Shown here piece by piece: positions 6,128 to 14,259 of a stretch of 34,138 nt of DNA. Position 1 is the stretch's first letter; the number at the start of each line of letters is the position of its first letter. The notes below the pieces were generated by a model, which made no database searches, was not told the DNA's origin, and was given only the letters and a program-made list of their open reading frames with translations. The DNA is from Bacteroidales bacterium (lineage in GTDB: Bacteria; Bacteroidota; Bacteroidia; Bacteroidales; Bacteroidaceae). Both the position numbers and the translations under genes were made by a program. The stretch is from assembly GCA_012517855.1 (NCBI GenBank), contig JAAYUD010000097.1:1-34138 (forward strand). Reading direction: 5' to 3'.

Positions 6128-8077
6128 ATGATAGAAAAGTTTGCCGACATTGAAATGCTCCGGTATCATGTGGATGGTTTCGAGGAACTTTCACTCAAAT
6201 ACAAAAAATTCATTTACTGCCTTTCAGAGGCTGCATTGTCAGGACGTGATATCCTTTTTGATCAAAACGGGGCCTATAATCTTCGAATCCGCCGGACCTT
6301 AGAAGCTATTTATATCCACTCTACCAGTAACAAATCGTCTGAAAATTTTCTCGCAATGGAAACATACCTCAAAAGGATATGGTTTTCAAGTGGTATTCAT
6401 CACCACTACGGCTGTGAAAAATTTATTCCAGAATTTACTAAGGATTTCTTGAAACAAGAAATGCTTTCAATCGACGCTAAATTACTGCCACTACAAGAAG
6501 GAGAATCGGCCAAAGAATTATTTGAATTACTAGATCCTATTATCTTTGACCCCGAAATAATGCCCAAAAGAGTCAACAAGTCTCAAGGAGAAGATATATT
6601 GACCACTTCTGCATGCAACTACTACCAAGGCGTCAATCAAAATAAGGCTGAAGAATACTACAATAACTTAAAGGAATCAGGCGGTGATACCCCTATTTCA
6701 TTTGGACTAAACAGTCGTTTAGTTGCCGAAGAAGGCCAGTTGGTCGAGAAGATATGGAAAGTAGGAGGCCTTTATTCAAAAGCGATCGAGAAAATTATTT
6801 ATTGGCTTCAAAAGGCAATAAAATATGCAGAGGACGACACACAACAAACAATCATTCAGACCCTAATAAATTATTATCGTACAGGCGACTTAAGAACATT
6901 CGACGAATATTCTATCCAATGGCTCAAAGACACCAACTCGTTTGTAGACTTTACCAACGGCTTTATAGAAACATACGGTGATCCATTAGGATTGAAAGCT
7001 AGTTGGGAATCGATAGTTAACTATAAAGACCTAGAAGCCACACACCGTACAGAAATCATCAGTAAGAACGCCCAGTGGTTCGAAGACCATTCACCGGTAA
7101 AAGAGGCATTCAAGAAAAAGAAGGTAAAAGGAGTTTCGGCCAAAGTCATTACCGCTGCTATCCTAGCAGGTGATCTATACCCATCCACAGCAATAGGCAT
7201 CAACTTGCCTAATTCCGAATGGATACGTGCACTCCACGGATCAAAATCCGTCACCATCAGCAATATTACAGCAGCCTATAATAAAGCATCACGCCATAAT
7301 GGCTTCATGGAAGAATTCGTATACAGCGACCAAGAGAAAGAGCTTATCGACAAATATTCAAATTTGACGGACGAACTCCATACTGATTTGCACGAATGTC
7401 TTGGCCACGGTTCGGGCCAACTACTACCCGGTATCAGCCAAGACGCTTTGAAAGCATATGGTTCGACCATTGAAGAAGCCCGTGCTGACTTGTTCGGACT
7501 ATACTACATAGCTGACACAAAAATGATAGAATTGGGACTTCTTCCTGATGAAAATGCCTACAAAGCTCAATACTACACTTATATAATGAACGGATTAATG
7601 ACACAACTGGTCCGAATAAAGCCAGAACATCAGATTGAAGAAGCTCACATGAGGAATAGACAACTAATTGCTCGTTGGGCTTATGAAAAAGGGCGCGGTG
7701 AGAATGTCATAGAATTTATTAACCGAGATAAGAAGACTTATATCAAAATAAATAATTACAGTGCATTGCGTGATATCTTCGGCCAGCTGTTAGCCGAAAT
7801 TCAGCGAATCAAATCGACCGGAGAGTATGAATCAGCTCAATCACTAGTCGAAGATTATGCAGTAAAAGTCGACCAGACATTACACCTCGAAGTATTGGAA
7901 AGGTATGAGAAACTAAAGTTGTCTCCTTATAAAGGTTTTATCAACCCTGTTTACAACAAAATAAAAGATAACGAAGGTAACGTTTGCGACATTACTGTTT
8001 CTTATGACGAATCATATACCGACCAAATGCTACGATATAGCAGCGATTATTCTTATTTGCCTTCGATCAATGAATAA
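6128..8077 (+). CDS. Dipeptidyl-peptidase III (peptidase family M49), no signal peptide
   Basis: The 649-residue zinc exopeptidase belongs to family M49, which removes dipeptides from the N-terminus of peptides. The two zinc motifs are HECLGH (residues 422-427, with Cys where most M49 enzymes have Leu, as in the characterised Bacteroides thetaiotaomicron enzyme) and EEARAD (449-454). His422, His427 and Glu450 are the expected zinc ligands and Glu423 the catalytic base. The spacing between ligands agrees with the B. thetaiotaomicron enzyme as I recall it, but this protein is about 26 residues shorter at the N-terminus. It starts MIEKFADIEMLRYHV with no signal sequence, and a TAA (6116-6118) sits in frame 10 nt upstream, so a cytoplasmic location is likely. 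Confidence 0.92.
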   Translation: MIEKFADIEMLRYHVDGFEELSLKYKKFIYCLSEAALSGRDILFDQNGAYNLRIRRTLEAIYIHSTSNKSSENFLAMETYLKRIWFSSGIHHHYGCEKFIPEFTKDFLKQEMLSIDAKLLPLQEGESAKELFELLDPIIFDPEIMPKRVNKSQGEDILTTSACNYYQGVNQNKAEEYYNNLKESGGDTPISFGLNSRLVAEEGQLVEKIWKVGGLYSKAIEKIIYWLQKAIKYAEDDTQQTIIQTLINYYRTGDLRTFDEYSIQWLKDTNSFVDFTNGFIETYGDPLGLKASWESIVNYKDLEATHRTEIISKNAQWFEDHSPVKEAFKKKKVKGVSAKVITAAILAGDLYPSTAIGINLPNSEWIRALHGSKSVTISNITAAYNKASRHNGFMEEFVYSDQEKELIDKYSNLTDELHTDLHECLGHGSGQLLPGISQDALKAYGSTIEEARADLFGLYYIADTKMIELGLLPDENAYKAQYYTYIMNGLMTQLVRIKPEHQIEEAHMRNRQLIARWAYEKGRGENVIEFINRDKKTYIKINNYSALRDIFGQLLAEIQRIKSTGEYESAQSLVEDYAVKVDQTLHLEVLERYEKLKLSPYKGFINPVYNKIKDNEGNVCDITVSYDESYTDQMLRYSSDYSYLPSINE

Positions 8078-8101
8078 CGACAGAAAAAGAATTGTGTTAC
8101 A

Positions 8102-8767
8102 ATGGATATTAACGAACAACTGAAAGCTATCAAAACGGAATTCCGTCTATCAATGAACGGAAAAGTATCGCAAAGCATGCGCGAAAGCGGATTTCAATAC
8201 AAGCTCAACTTCGGAGTAGAGTTGCCACGAATCAAAGCTATCGCAACAAACTTTCCACAAGATTTTCATTTGGCTCAAGCCCTATGGAATGAAGACATTA
8301 GAGAATGTAAAATCGCTGCATCGCTATTAATGCCTATCGAGAATTTCACCCCCGACATGGCCGAACTATGGGTAGAACAGATAAACAATATAGAAATTGC
8401 CGAATTGACGGTAATGAATCTTTTCCAAAAGCTCAGCTACGCGCCTTCTCTTTCTTTTAAATGGATTGCAGATGAAAGGGAATTCATTCAAACTTGTGGT
8501 TTCTTTACGATAGCCAGGTTGCTTGGGATAAAAGGCGAAATGAACGACCGCGCCGAAAGTGAATTTCTTGATCAAGCCATCGTTAGTGCGTTGTCACCAA
8601 ACTACAACGTAAGACAAGCAGCTACAGTAGCAATCAAAAAATACATGCTATGCAACGAAGAACATGCTTTTAAGGTCTGTCGACTTGTCGAATGCTACAG
8701 CGAGGCTCAATCCGAAGAAGAGCAAGCACTTTATAATATGGTTAGCTCGAATATTATTGAAGGATAA
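8102..8767 (+). CDS. AlkD-like HEAT-repeat DNA alkylation repair protein
   Basis: The 221-residue, mostly helical protein has HEAT-like repeats and the family-like segment ALWNEDIRECKIAASLLM (about residues 60-77), close to the LWxxxxhExrxxA pattern of the DNA-alkylation-repair family (Pfam PF08713). Members such as Bacillus AlkD remove N3- and N7-alkylated bases without flipping them. I cannot place the catalytic Trp/Asp/Arg with confidence by eye, so glycosylase activity is inferred, and a structural HEAT-repeat role is possible. It starts 24 bp after the M49 peptidase stop, so the two are probably co-transcribed; no functional link between them is obvious. Confidence 0.7.
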   Translation: MDINEQLKAIKTEFRLSMNGKVSQSMRESGFQYKLNFGVELPRIKAIATNFPQDFHLAQALWNEDIRECKIAASLLMPIENFTPDMAELWVEQINNIEIAELTVMNLFQKLSYAPSLSFKWIADEREFIQTCGFFTIARLLGIKGEMNDRAESEFLDQAIVSALSPNYNVRQAATVAIKKYMLCNEEHAFKVCRLVECYSEAQSEEEQALYNMVSSNIIEG

Positions 8768-8801
8768 TCCATTTTTTTTCGCTCGTTTCATAAAAATAAT
8801 A

Positions 8802-8809
8802 TAACTTTG
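8802..8809 (+). promoter_or_regulatory. Probable promoter of the fur-purA operon (-7 element)
   Basis: TAACTTTG at 8802-8809 fits TAnnTTTG exactly; 20 bp upstream is TTTTCG (8776-8781), a partial -33 element. It gives a leader of roughly 15 nt ahead of the ATG at 8830. Confidence 0.55.
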
Positions 8810-8829
8810 TTGAGCTAAATTGAGAGCGC

Positions 8830-9297
8830 ATGGATAATAAGAACATTAAAGAAACCGTAAAGAAGGTATTCAATGAATATCTATCTGCCAACGGGCACCG
8901 TAAAACGCCTGAACGTTTTGCTATCCTTGATGCAATCTATTCCATCGAAGGGCATTTCACTGTAGATATGCTTCAAGAGATGATGGAAGGGAGTAACTTT
9001 CGCGTCAGTAGAGCCACTTTATACAACACAATCTTACTGTTAATGGATTCGCAACTTGTAGTCAGACTACAATTTGGTAACTCATCGCAATATGAGAAGT
9101 TATATAATATCGGCATGCATCTACATCTTTTCTGTACTCAATGTGGAAAAATAACCGAGATTCATGATACAAACTTGCAGCGCATTATTTCCGAAGCAAA
9201 GTTTCCTCATTTCAACACTTCCCATTTTTCATTATATATGTATGGATTGTGCAACCGATGCGATAGAGCCAACAAGCGTAAAAAGAAAAAATTATAA
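8830..9297 (+). CDS. Fur-family metal-dependent transcription regulator
   Basis: The 155-residue protein has an N-terminal winged helix (HRKTPERFAILDAIYSIEGH, then VSRATLYNTILLLMDSQLV, the Fur recognition helix) and a C-terminal dimerisation domain. Four cysteines form the structural zinc site: C102 and C105 (FCTQCGK) and C141 and C144 (LCNRCD). The usual His-rich HHDH or HHHH stretch just before the first pair is reduced to HLH, so the regulatory metal site is not standard and Fur, Zur or PerR function cannot be assigned. The tail is very basic (KRKKKKL). It lies 14 bp ahead of purA, so the two are almost certainly co-transcribed. Confidence 0.88.
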   Translation: MDNKNIKETVKKVFNEYLSANGHRKTPERFAILDAIYSIEGHFTVDMLQEMMEGSNFRVSRATLYNTILLLMDSQLVVRLQFGNSSQYEKLYNIGMHLHLFCTQCGKITEIHDTNLQRIISEAKFPHFNTSHFSLYMYGLCNRCDRANKRKKKKL

Positions 9298-9311
9298 ATA
9301 AATTCAGAAAA

Positions 9312-10577
9312 ATGAAAATTGACGTTTTATTAGGATTACAATGGGGTGACGAAGGTAAAGGCAAAGTAGTTGATGTACTCACGCCAAGTTATGATGTAGT
9401 GGCCCGTTTCCAAGGAGGTCCAAATGCGGGCCATACACTCGAATTCAATGGTGAAAAATATGTACTGCGGTCTATCCCTTCTGGAATTTTCCAAGGAGAC
9501 AAAATTAATATTATAGGCAACGGCGTTGTTCTTGACCCGGCTCTTTTTCGCGAAGAAGCCACAGCTCTTGAAGCATCAGGACATCCGCTAAAAGAACGTC
9601 TGATTATATCAAAAAAAGCGCATCTCATTCTGCCAACCCACCGTTTGCTTGACGCTGCCTACGAAACTGCAAAGAAAGACTCCAAAGTGGGAACAACAGG
9701 GCGTGGTATTGGCCCGACTTATACCGACAAAATCAGCCGTAACGGCATTCGCGTAGGCGATATACTAGAAAACTTCGAGACAAAATATACGGCAGCCAAA
9801 GAACGCCATGAGAAAATTCTTAAAAGTCTGAACTATAAATATGATTTAACAGAAATAGAGAAGAAATGGTTTGAAGGTATTGAATATCTCAAGCAATTCA
9901 AGTTTGTTGACAGTGAGCATGTTATCAACAATCTTCTTAAAGAAGACAAAACAATCTTATGCGAAGGTGCTCAAGGCACAATGCTGGATATTGATTTCGG
10001 CTCCTACCCTTTTGTTACTTCTTCTAATACGATCTGCGCCGGAGCATGTACAGGTTTAGGCGTCGCTCCCAACAAGATAGGAGATGTCTACGGCATATTT
10101 AAAGCCTACTGCACACGTGTCGGAGCAGGCCCATTCCCAACCGAACTATTTGATGCCGATGGTGACAAGATCCGCGAAATAGGTCACGAATTTGGTGCCG
10201 TAACCGGCAGAAAACGCCGTTGTGGATGGATTGACCTGGTAGCATTGAAATACGCGGTGATGCTCGATGGAGTAACAAATCTCATTATGATGAAAAGTGA
10301 TGTACTCGACTCGTTTGAGACTATTAAAGCCTGCGTAGCATACAAGATAGACGGCAAAGAAGTAGACTATCTACCATATAGCTTGGAAGGTAAGATCGAG
10401 CCTGTATATAAAGAAGTACCCGGGTGGAAGACCGACTTGTCAAAGATAAAAAGCGAAGCCGATTTCCCAAAAGAATTCAAAAGCTACATCGATTTTCTTG
10501 AAAAAGAATTGGGAGCCCGCATCAAGATTGTTTCGGTAGGACCGGATCGCGAACAGACAATTATTCGCTATAATTAG
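9312..10577 (+). CDS. purA: Adenylosuccinate synthetase
   Basis: The 421-residue enzyme joins aspartate to IMP using GTP, the first committed step to AMP. The match is unambiguous: LQWGDEGKGK with the catalytic Asp13 and the GTP-binding loop, GPNAGHT with His41, GTTGRGIGPTY (IMP contacts), CEGAQGTMLDIDFGSYPFV, and VTGRKRRCGWID. Length fits the family (about 420-430). It is the second gene of a Fur-family/purA pair and is followed after 12 bp by an exported alpha-fucosidase with an unrelated job. Regulation probably follows the promoter at 8802-8809; no purine riboswitch is seen. Confidence 0.98.
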   Translation: MKIDVLLGLQWGDEGKGKVVDVLTPSYDVVARFQGGPNAGHTLEFNGEKYVLRSIPSGIFQGDKINIIGNGVVLDPALFREEATALEASGHPLKERLIISKKAHLILPTHRLLDAAYETAKKDSKVGTTGRGIGPTYTDKISRNGIRVGDILENFETKYTAAKERHEKILKSLNYKYDLTEIEKKWFEGIEYLKQFKFVDSEHVINNLLKEDKTILCEGAQGTMLDIDFGSYPFVTSSNTICAGACTGLGVAPNKIGDVYGIFKAYCTRVGAGPFPTELFDADGDKIREIGHEFGAVTGRKRRCGWIDLVALKYAVMLDGVTNLIMMKSDVLDSFETIKACVAYKIDGKEVDYLPYSLEGKIEPVYKEVPGWKTDLSKIKSEADFPKEFKSYIDFLEKELGARIKIVSVGPDREQTIIRYN

Positions 10578-10589
10578 TATTTATAATTT

Positions 10590-11897
10590 ATGAAGAAAGT
10601 AGTATTAGCCCTAGTCTTGTTGTTTACTTTCGTGCTAAGCATTATAGCTCAACCGAATGTTTACGTGCCTGCTAAAGAAAACATGGAGGCACGCGAACAG
10701 TTTCAAGACAACAAATTTGGTATTTTTCTACATTGGGGACTTTATTGTATGCTAGCCACCGGAGAGTGGACTATGAACGATAACAATCTCAATTATAAGG
10801 AATATGCCAAACTTGCGGGTGGCTTCTACCCTTCCAAGTTCGATGCAGACAAATGGGTTTCCCAAATTAAAGCATCGGGTGCAAAATACATTTGCATCAC
10901 TTCCCGACACCACGAAGGTTTTTCGATGTTCAACACCCAATATTCGGACTATAATATTGTAAAAGCAACTCCTTTCAAACGCGATATACTAAAAGAACTG
11001 GCTGATGCTTGTGCACGTCAAGGCATTAAACTGCATCTTTATTATTCGCATTTGGATTGGTATCGCAACGACTATCCATGGGGACGTACCGGAAGAGGCA
11101 CGGGGCGTTCCAATCCGAAAGGCGACTGGAAATCGTATTACCAGTTCATGAATAACCAACTAACGGAACTACTTACCAACTACGGTCCCATAGGCTGTAT
11201 CTGGTTTGACGGCTGGTGGGACCATGACATAGATCCCAACTTCGATTGGCAACTTCCCGGACAATATGCTTTGATTCATCGTCTACAACCGGCATGCCTT
11301 ATTGAAAACAACCATCATCAAACACCCTATCCGGGTGAAGATATACAAGAATTCGAACGTGACTTGCCCGGTGAAAACACTGCCGGCTTATCAGGACAGA
11401 AGATAAGCAAACTTCCACTCGAAACATGCGAAACGATGAATGGCATGTGGGGATACAAGATAGCAGATATGAACTATAAGCCAACCAAGACATTGATTCA
11501 ATACTTGGTAAAGGCAGCCGGAAGAAACGCGAATTTATTACTCAACATTGGACCGCAACCCAATGGTGAGCTGCCCGATATGGCTGTGCAGCGACTACAA
11601 GAAATAGGCGAATGGACAAAACAATATGGTGAAACTATCTACGGAACCAGAGGAGGTCTTATTCCTCCTCAAGATTGGGGAGTCACAACACAAAAGAATA
11701 ATAAACTTTTTGTTCACATCCTCAATCTAAAAAGCCAATCGCTCTATCTCCCACTCGGCAAGAATAAAGTAGCGCATGCCTTCATATTTAAAAACCACAA
11801 GCCTGTGAAATACAAAAAAGACAAAAGTGGCATACAGCTTCAATTGGACGAAGTACCAACAGATATTGACTATGTAATAGAGCTTACGATTGTATAA
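10590..11897 (+). CDS. Alpha-L-fucosidase, glycoside hydrolase family 29
   Basis: The 435-residue protein has a signal peptide with likely cleavage after Ala20 (SIIA/QPNV) and no lipobox cysteine, so it should be periplasmic. The GH29 barrel is clear: FGIFLHWGLYCM, KYICITSRHHEGFSMF (the family HH-E-GF motif), LHLYYSHLDWYRNDYPWGR and CIWFDGWWDHD, where Asp207 is the expected nucleophile. The C-terminal 90 residues form a beta domain. GH29 enzymes release L-fucose from glycans with retention. I cannot tell the A from the B subfamily or name the acid/base residue by eye. It starts 12 bp after purA and is not surrounded by SusC/SusD or other glycan genes, which is unusual for a Bacteroides glycosidase. 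Confidence 0.94.
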   Translation: MKKVVLALVLLFTFVLSIIAQPNVYVPAKENMEAREQFQDNKFGIFLHWGLYCMLATGEWTMNDNNLNYKEYAKLAGGFYPSKFDADKWVSQIKASGAKYICITSRHHEGFSMFNTQYSDYNIVKATPFKRDILKELADACARQGIKLHLYYSHLDWYRNDYPWGRTGRGTGRSNPKGDWKSYYQFMNNQLTELLTNYGPIGCIWFDGWWDHDIDPNFDWQLPGQYALIHRLQPACLIENNHHQTPYPGEDIQEFERDLPGENTAGLSGQKISKLPLETCETMNGMWGYKIADMNYKPTKTLIQYLVKAAGRNANLLLNIGPQPNGELPDMAVQRLQEIGEWTKQYGETIYGTRGGLIPPQDWGVTTQKNNKLFVHILNLKSQSLYLPLGKNKVAHAFIFKNHKPVKYKKDKSGIQLQLDEVPTDIDYVIELTIV

Positions 11898-11956
11898 TTT
11901 TTAGCTAATTCTTTATAAAAGAGAAACGGAAAAGAAAATACTTCTCAGTTTATATC

Positions 11957-11964
11957 TATCTTTG
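11957..11964 (+). promoter_or_regulatory. Possible -7 element of the YugP-like gene
   Basis: TATCTTTG matches TAnnTTTG and lies 51 bp ahead of the ATG at 12016. No clear -33 TTG is seen 19-21 bp upstream, so the call is tentative. Confidence 0.4.
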
Positions 11965-12015
11965 GCAAAATATTTGTACTTACTCTTTATATAATAGAAT
12001 AATAAAAAAACAGTT

Positions 12016-12723
12016 ATGAACGGCGTAAACAGTTTTAATGGTATAATAGGGATGCAGTGGATTATTTTCATCGGCATCGCAATAGTAAGTTACATTATCC
12101 AAGCTAACTTACAGCGCAAATTTAAAAAATATTCCAAAATAGGAATGAATGGACTGACGGGGCGTGACGTTGCTATCAGGATGCTTCAAGAAAATGGTAT
12201 CTACGACGTGCAAGTGACTCACGTAGAAGGTCAACTGACAGATCATTACAATCCGGCAACAAAGACTGTGAACCTAAGTGAAGGAGTTTATGATGGCGAT
12301 AGCCTGATGGCTGCAGCTGTTGCTGCCCACGAATGCGGCCACGCCGTACAGCACGCTCGTGCTTATGCTCCGCTTACTCTGCGTAGCAAATTAGTACCCA
12401 TTGTAAGTTTTGCTTCTCAATGGATGACATGGCTATTACTTCTAGGCATATTGATGATCAACAGCTTTCCACAATTACTACTCATCGGCATCATTCTATT
12501 TGCCACGACTACGATTTTCAGTTTTATCACACTCCCTGTCGAAATCAATGCCAGCCGACGTGCTTTGGCTTGGTTGAGTAGTTCGGGCATTACCAATGCC
12601 TACAACCATTCGCAAGCAGAAGATGCTCTCCGCTCTGCAGCCTACACTTACGTAGTTGCCGCCCTCGGTTCATTGGCTACATTAATATACTATGTGATGA
12701 TCTTCATGAATCGAAGAAACTAA
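12016..12723 (+). CDS. YugP-like integral-membrane zinc metallopeptidase
   Basis: The 235-residue membrane protein has a helix near residues 13-29, a soluble stretch, the zinc motif HECGH (residues 105-109, an HExxH) and a third-ligand candidate Glu176 in LPVEINASRRAL. Two long hydrophobic helices (about 137-175) lie between the motifs, and another near the C-terminus (about 209-230). This is the pattern of the putative membrane peptidase family PF04298 (B. subtilis YugP). Substrates are unknown; a role in membrane-protein quality control is only a guess. It stands alone, with its own possible promoter and a very strong terminator. Confidence 0.9.
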   Translation: MNGVNSFNGIIGMQWIIFIGIAIVSYIIQANLQRKFKKYSKIGMNGLTGRDVAIRMLQENGIYDVQVTHVEGQLTDHYNPATKTVNLSEGVYDGDSLMAAAVAAHECGHAVQHARAYAPLTLRSKLVPIVSFASQWMTWLLLLGILMINSFPQLLLIGIILFATTTIFSFITLPVEINASRRALAWLSSSGITNAYNHSQAEDALRSAAYTYVVAALGSLATLIYYVMIFMNRRN

Positions 12724-12750
12724 GATTCGATTTTAAATACAAAAAGGACA

Positions 12751-12794
12751 ATAAAGAAAGCCCATGCTAAAATAGCTGCATGGGCTTTCTTTAT
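12751..12794 (+). terminator. Strong intrinsic terminator after the YugP-like gene
   Basis: The arms at 12751-12767 and 12778-12794 form a perfect 17-bp stem (core AAAGCCCATGC with GCATGGGCTTT) around a 10-nt loop. The 5' side is A-rich and the 3' side T-rich, so it could act in both directions between the convergent gene ends. Confidence 0.85.
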
Positions 12795-12826
12795 GTTTAG
12801 TTACTTTAGTTTTTATCTCTCCAAAT

Positions 12827-12950
12827 AAACTAACGTATGTCGCTGCCATAACTAACGGAAGTTACTGCGGTAACTAACGGAAGTTATCATGAAAACTAAC
12901 GTTAGTTTCTTCTGCGACATACGTTAGTTATTGCTACGACATACGGTTGA
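12827..12950. repeat. Cluster of 22-bp phased ACTAACG repeats meeting at a palindrome
   Basis: ACTAACG starts at 12829, 12851, 12873 and 12895, exactly 22 bp apart. Its reverse complement CGTTAGT starts at 12900 and 12922, and a degenerate copy (CGGTTGA) at 12944, again 22 bp apart. The two half-arrays meet at a perfect 16-bp palindrome, AAACTAACGTTAGTTT (12893-12908). The outer copies form a perfect 16-bp inverted repeat (AACTAACGTATGTCGC, 12828-12843; GCGACATACGTTAGTT, 12914-12929), and the middle two share the direct repeat TAACTAACGGAAGTTA (12849-12864, 12871-12886). It sits in the 488-bp spacer between convergent genes. I see no gene or further structure in 12951-13211. Function unknown; a REP/BIME-like intergenic element or a protein-binding array are both possible. 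Confidence 0.8.
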
Positions 12951-13211
12951 TTTTTCTGGATGTCAAGGCATAGAGCGAAGTCAATTCCATAATAAATACA
13001 ATAACCTAGAACCGATTCAATTGCGTAGCTTCTTACAGGCCTGTTATTTTATCTGAAAGCCTGCCATTATGATAGCAGCAATTCAATCCGATAAAAATTC
13101 AGAATTAAGCAAATCGTTTAATCTAATGACCTATTCCAAACTAACATAAAGATAACAAACAACATTCCTGAAGAATAAAAGACCTATTCGTTAACAAAAC
13201 ATCCAACACTT

Positions 13212-14099
13212 TCAATCCGTATTTTTCCGATAACTATTAGGTGTCAGTCCCACATTCTTCCTAAAGAATTTACCAAAAGCCGAAGCATCAGAGAAATTGA
13301 AATAATCAGATATTTCTTGAATGCTCATCTCTGTTGATTTTAGCAGAGCTTTAGCCTTTAATATCAATGATTCCGTAATCCATTCGTTCACCGATTTATT
13401 TGTCAGACTCTTTATTTTTGTAGACAAGTATTTAGGAGATAAGCAAAGCTTATTAGCGTAAAACTCCACTTTTCTTTCTCTTCCATAATAAGTATATATT
13501 AAATCGAAAAACTTCTTTTGGAAATCACTTTCCCTATAATACTTTTCAGGTTCAGGCAAGCAATACATCTGATACATCGAATAAAATTCATAGATATCGG
13601 CCAACAACGAATATTGCAAAATTTCTTTATGAAACATGTAATCATTACGATCAAGCTTCTTTTGAAGAGAATAATAACGATCCAACAATAGTTGAATACA
13701 CTCATCATTTAGTTTAAAACAAGCTCTTTCTCTTAAGCTCGCCAGGATGTTTGTCGAATCAACCTCTTTGATAAAGTCATCTGAAAATGTCACATAGTTT
13801 ATTAGAAAATCTTCTGTCACCTCTTCTAGATTACATTGAAGAATTGTACCAGGTATCAAAATAATAACATGGTTTTCTTCAACATCATATTCATTCAGAT
13901 TAATATGTAGCTTACCCCTTCCTCGCACACAAATGCCAAAGAATATGGCATTAATAACGGTAGGATGCTTATAGACATCCTCCGGCAAATCTTTGTCGGT
14001 ATCAGAAACGACAAAATTATCACGGAGAAATTGTGTTTTCCCGTTATTGAGAGTAGAAATATTAATAATTGGAATATCCGACCTTTTGACCATAATCAT
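13212..14099 (-). CDS. AraC-family regulator, divergent from an RND efflux operon
   Basis: The 295-residue protein has an N-terminal cupin-like sensing domain (about residues 30-110, GRGKLHINLNEYDVEENHVI) and a C-terminal AraC HTH pair (VEFYANKLCLSPKYLSTKIK; then MSIQEISDYFNFSDASAFGK and the end GLTPNSYRKN). It is transcribed away from the efflux operon across a 160-bp spacer, the classical setting of a local regulator. The ligand is unknown. The start could be Met1 (14099) or Met3 (14093): a perfect -7 box ends only 8 bp upstream of Met1, leaving a leader of a few bases at most. Activator function is inferred from family and layout. Confidence 0.9.
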   Translation of the reverse strand: MIMVKRSDIPIINISTLNNGKTQFLRDNFVVSDTDKDLPEDVYKHPTVINAIFFGICVRGRGKLHINLNEYDVEENHVIILIPGTILQCNLEEVTEDFLINYVTFSDDFIKEVDSTNILASLRERACFKLNDECIQLLLDRYYSLQKKLDRNDYMFHKEILQYSLLADIYEFYSMYQMYCLPEPEKYYRESDFQKKFFDLIYTYYGRERKVEFYANKLCLSPKYLSTKIKSLTNKSVNEWITESLILKAKALLKSTEMSIQEISDYFNFSDASAFGKFFRKNVGLTPNSYRKNTD

Positions 14100-14106
14100 T
14101 TTTCTA

Positions 14107-14135
14107 CAAATATACTATTTATTATATAAATTCAA
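14107..14135 (-). promoter_or_regulatory. Promoter of the AraC regulator, nearly leaderless
   Basis: On the minus strand TTG (14135-14133) is followed after 18 bp by TATATTTG (14114-14107), a perfect -7 element. Transcription should start near 14103-14100, at or within a few bases of the ATG at 14099. Confidence 0.55.
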
Positions 14136-14187
14136 TATAATAAATATATAATCAATCCATTTGACTATTTAAACAAGAAATAAAACC

Positions 14188-14218
14188 ATCTACGATTAAC
14201 AAAATCTACGGACTTTTG
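14188..14218 (+). promoter_or_regulatory. Candidate AraC operator and efflux-operon promoter
   Basis: ATCTACG occurs at 14188-14194 and 14204-14210, direct repeats 16 bp apart, immediately followed by GACTTTTG (14211-14218), an imperfect -7 element. No -33 TTTG lies at the right distance. A weak promoter with activator half-sites in place of the -33 box is what an AraC activator would need; the link to the protein at 13212-14099 is inference. Confidence 0.4.
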
Positions 14219-14259
14219 CATCCAAACAAAAGGTATCATTTATTTAAAGTAAAAACGAC

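Noticed and set aside
13036-13063. CAGGC/GCCTG inverted repeat upstream of the AraC gene end
   Set aside because: Five pairs over a 18-nt loop; within chance expectation and not linked to a T-tract.
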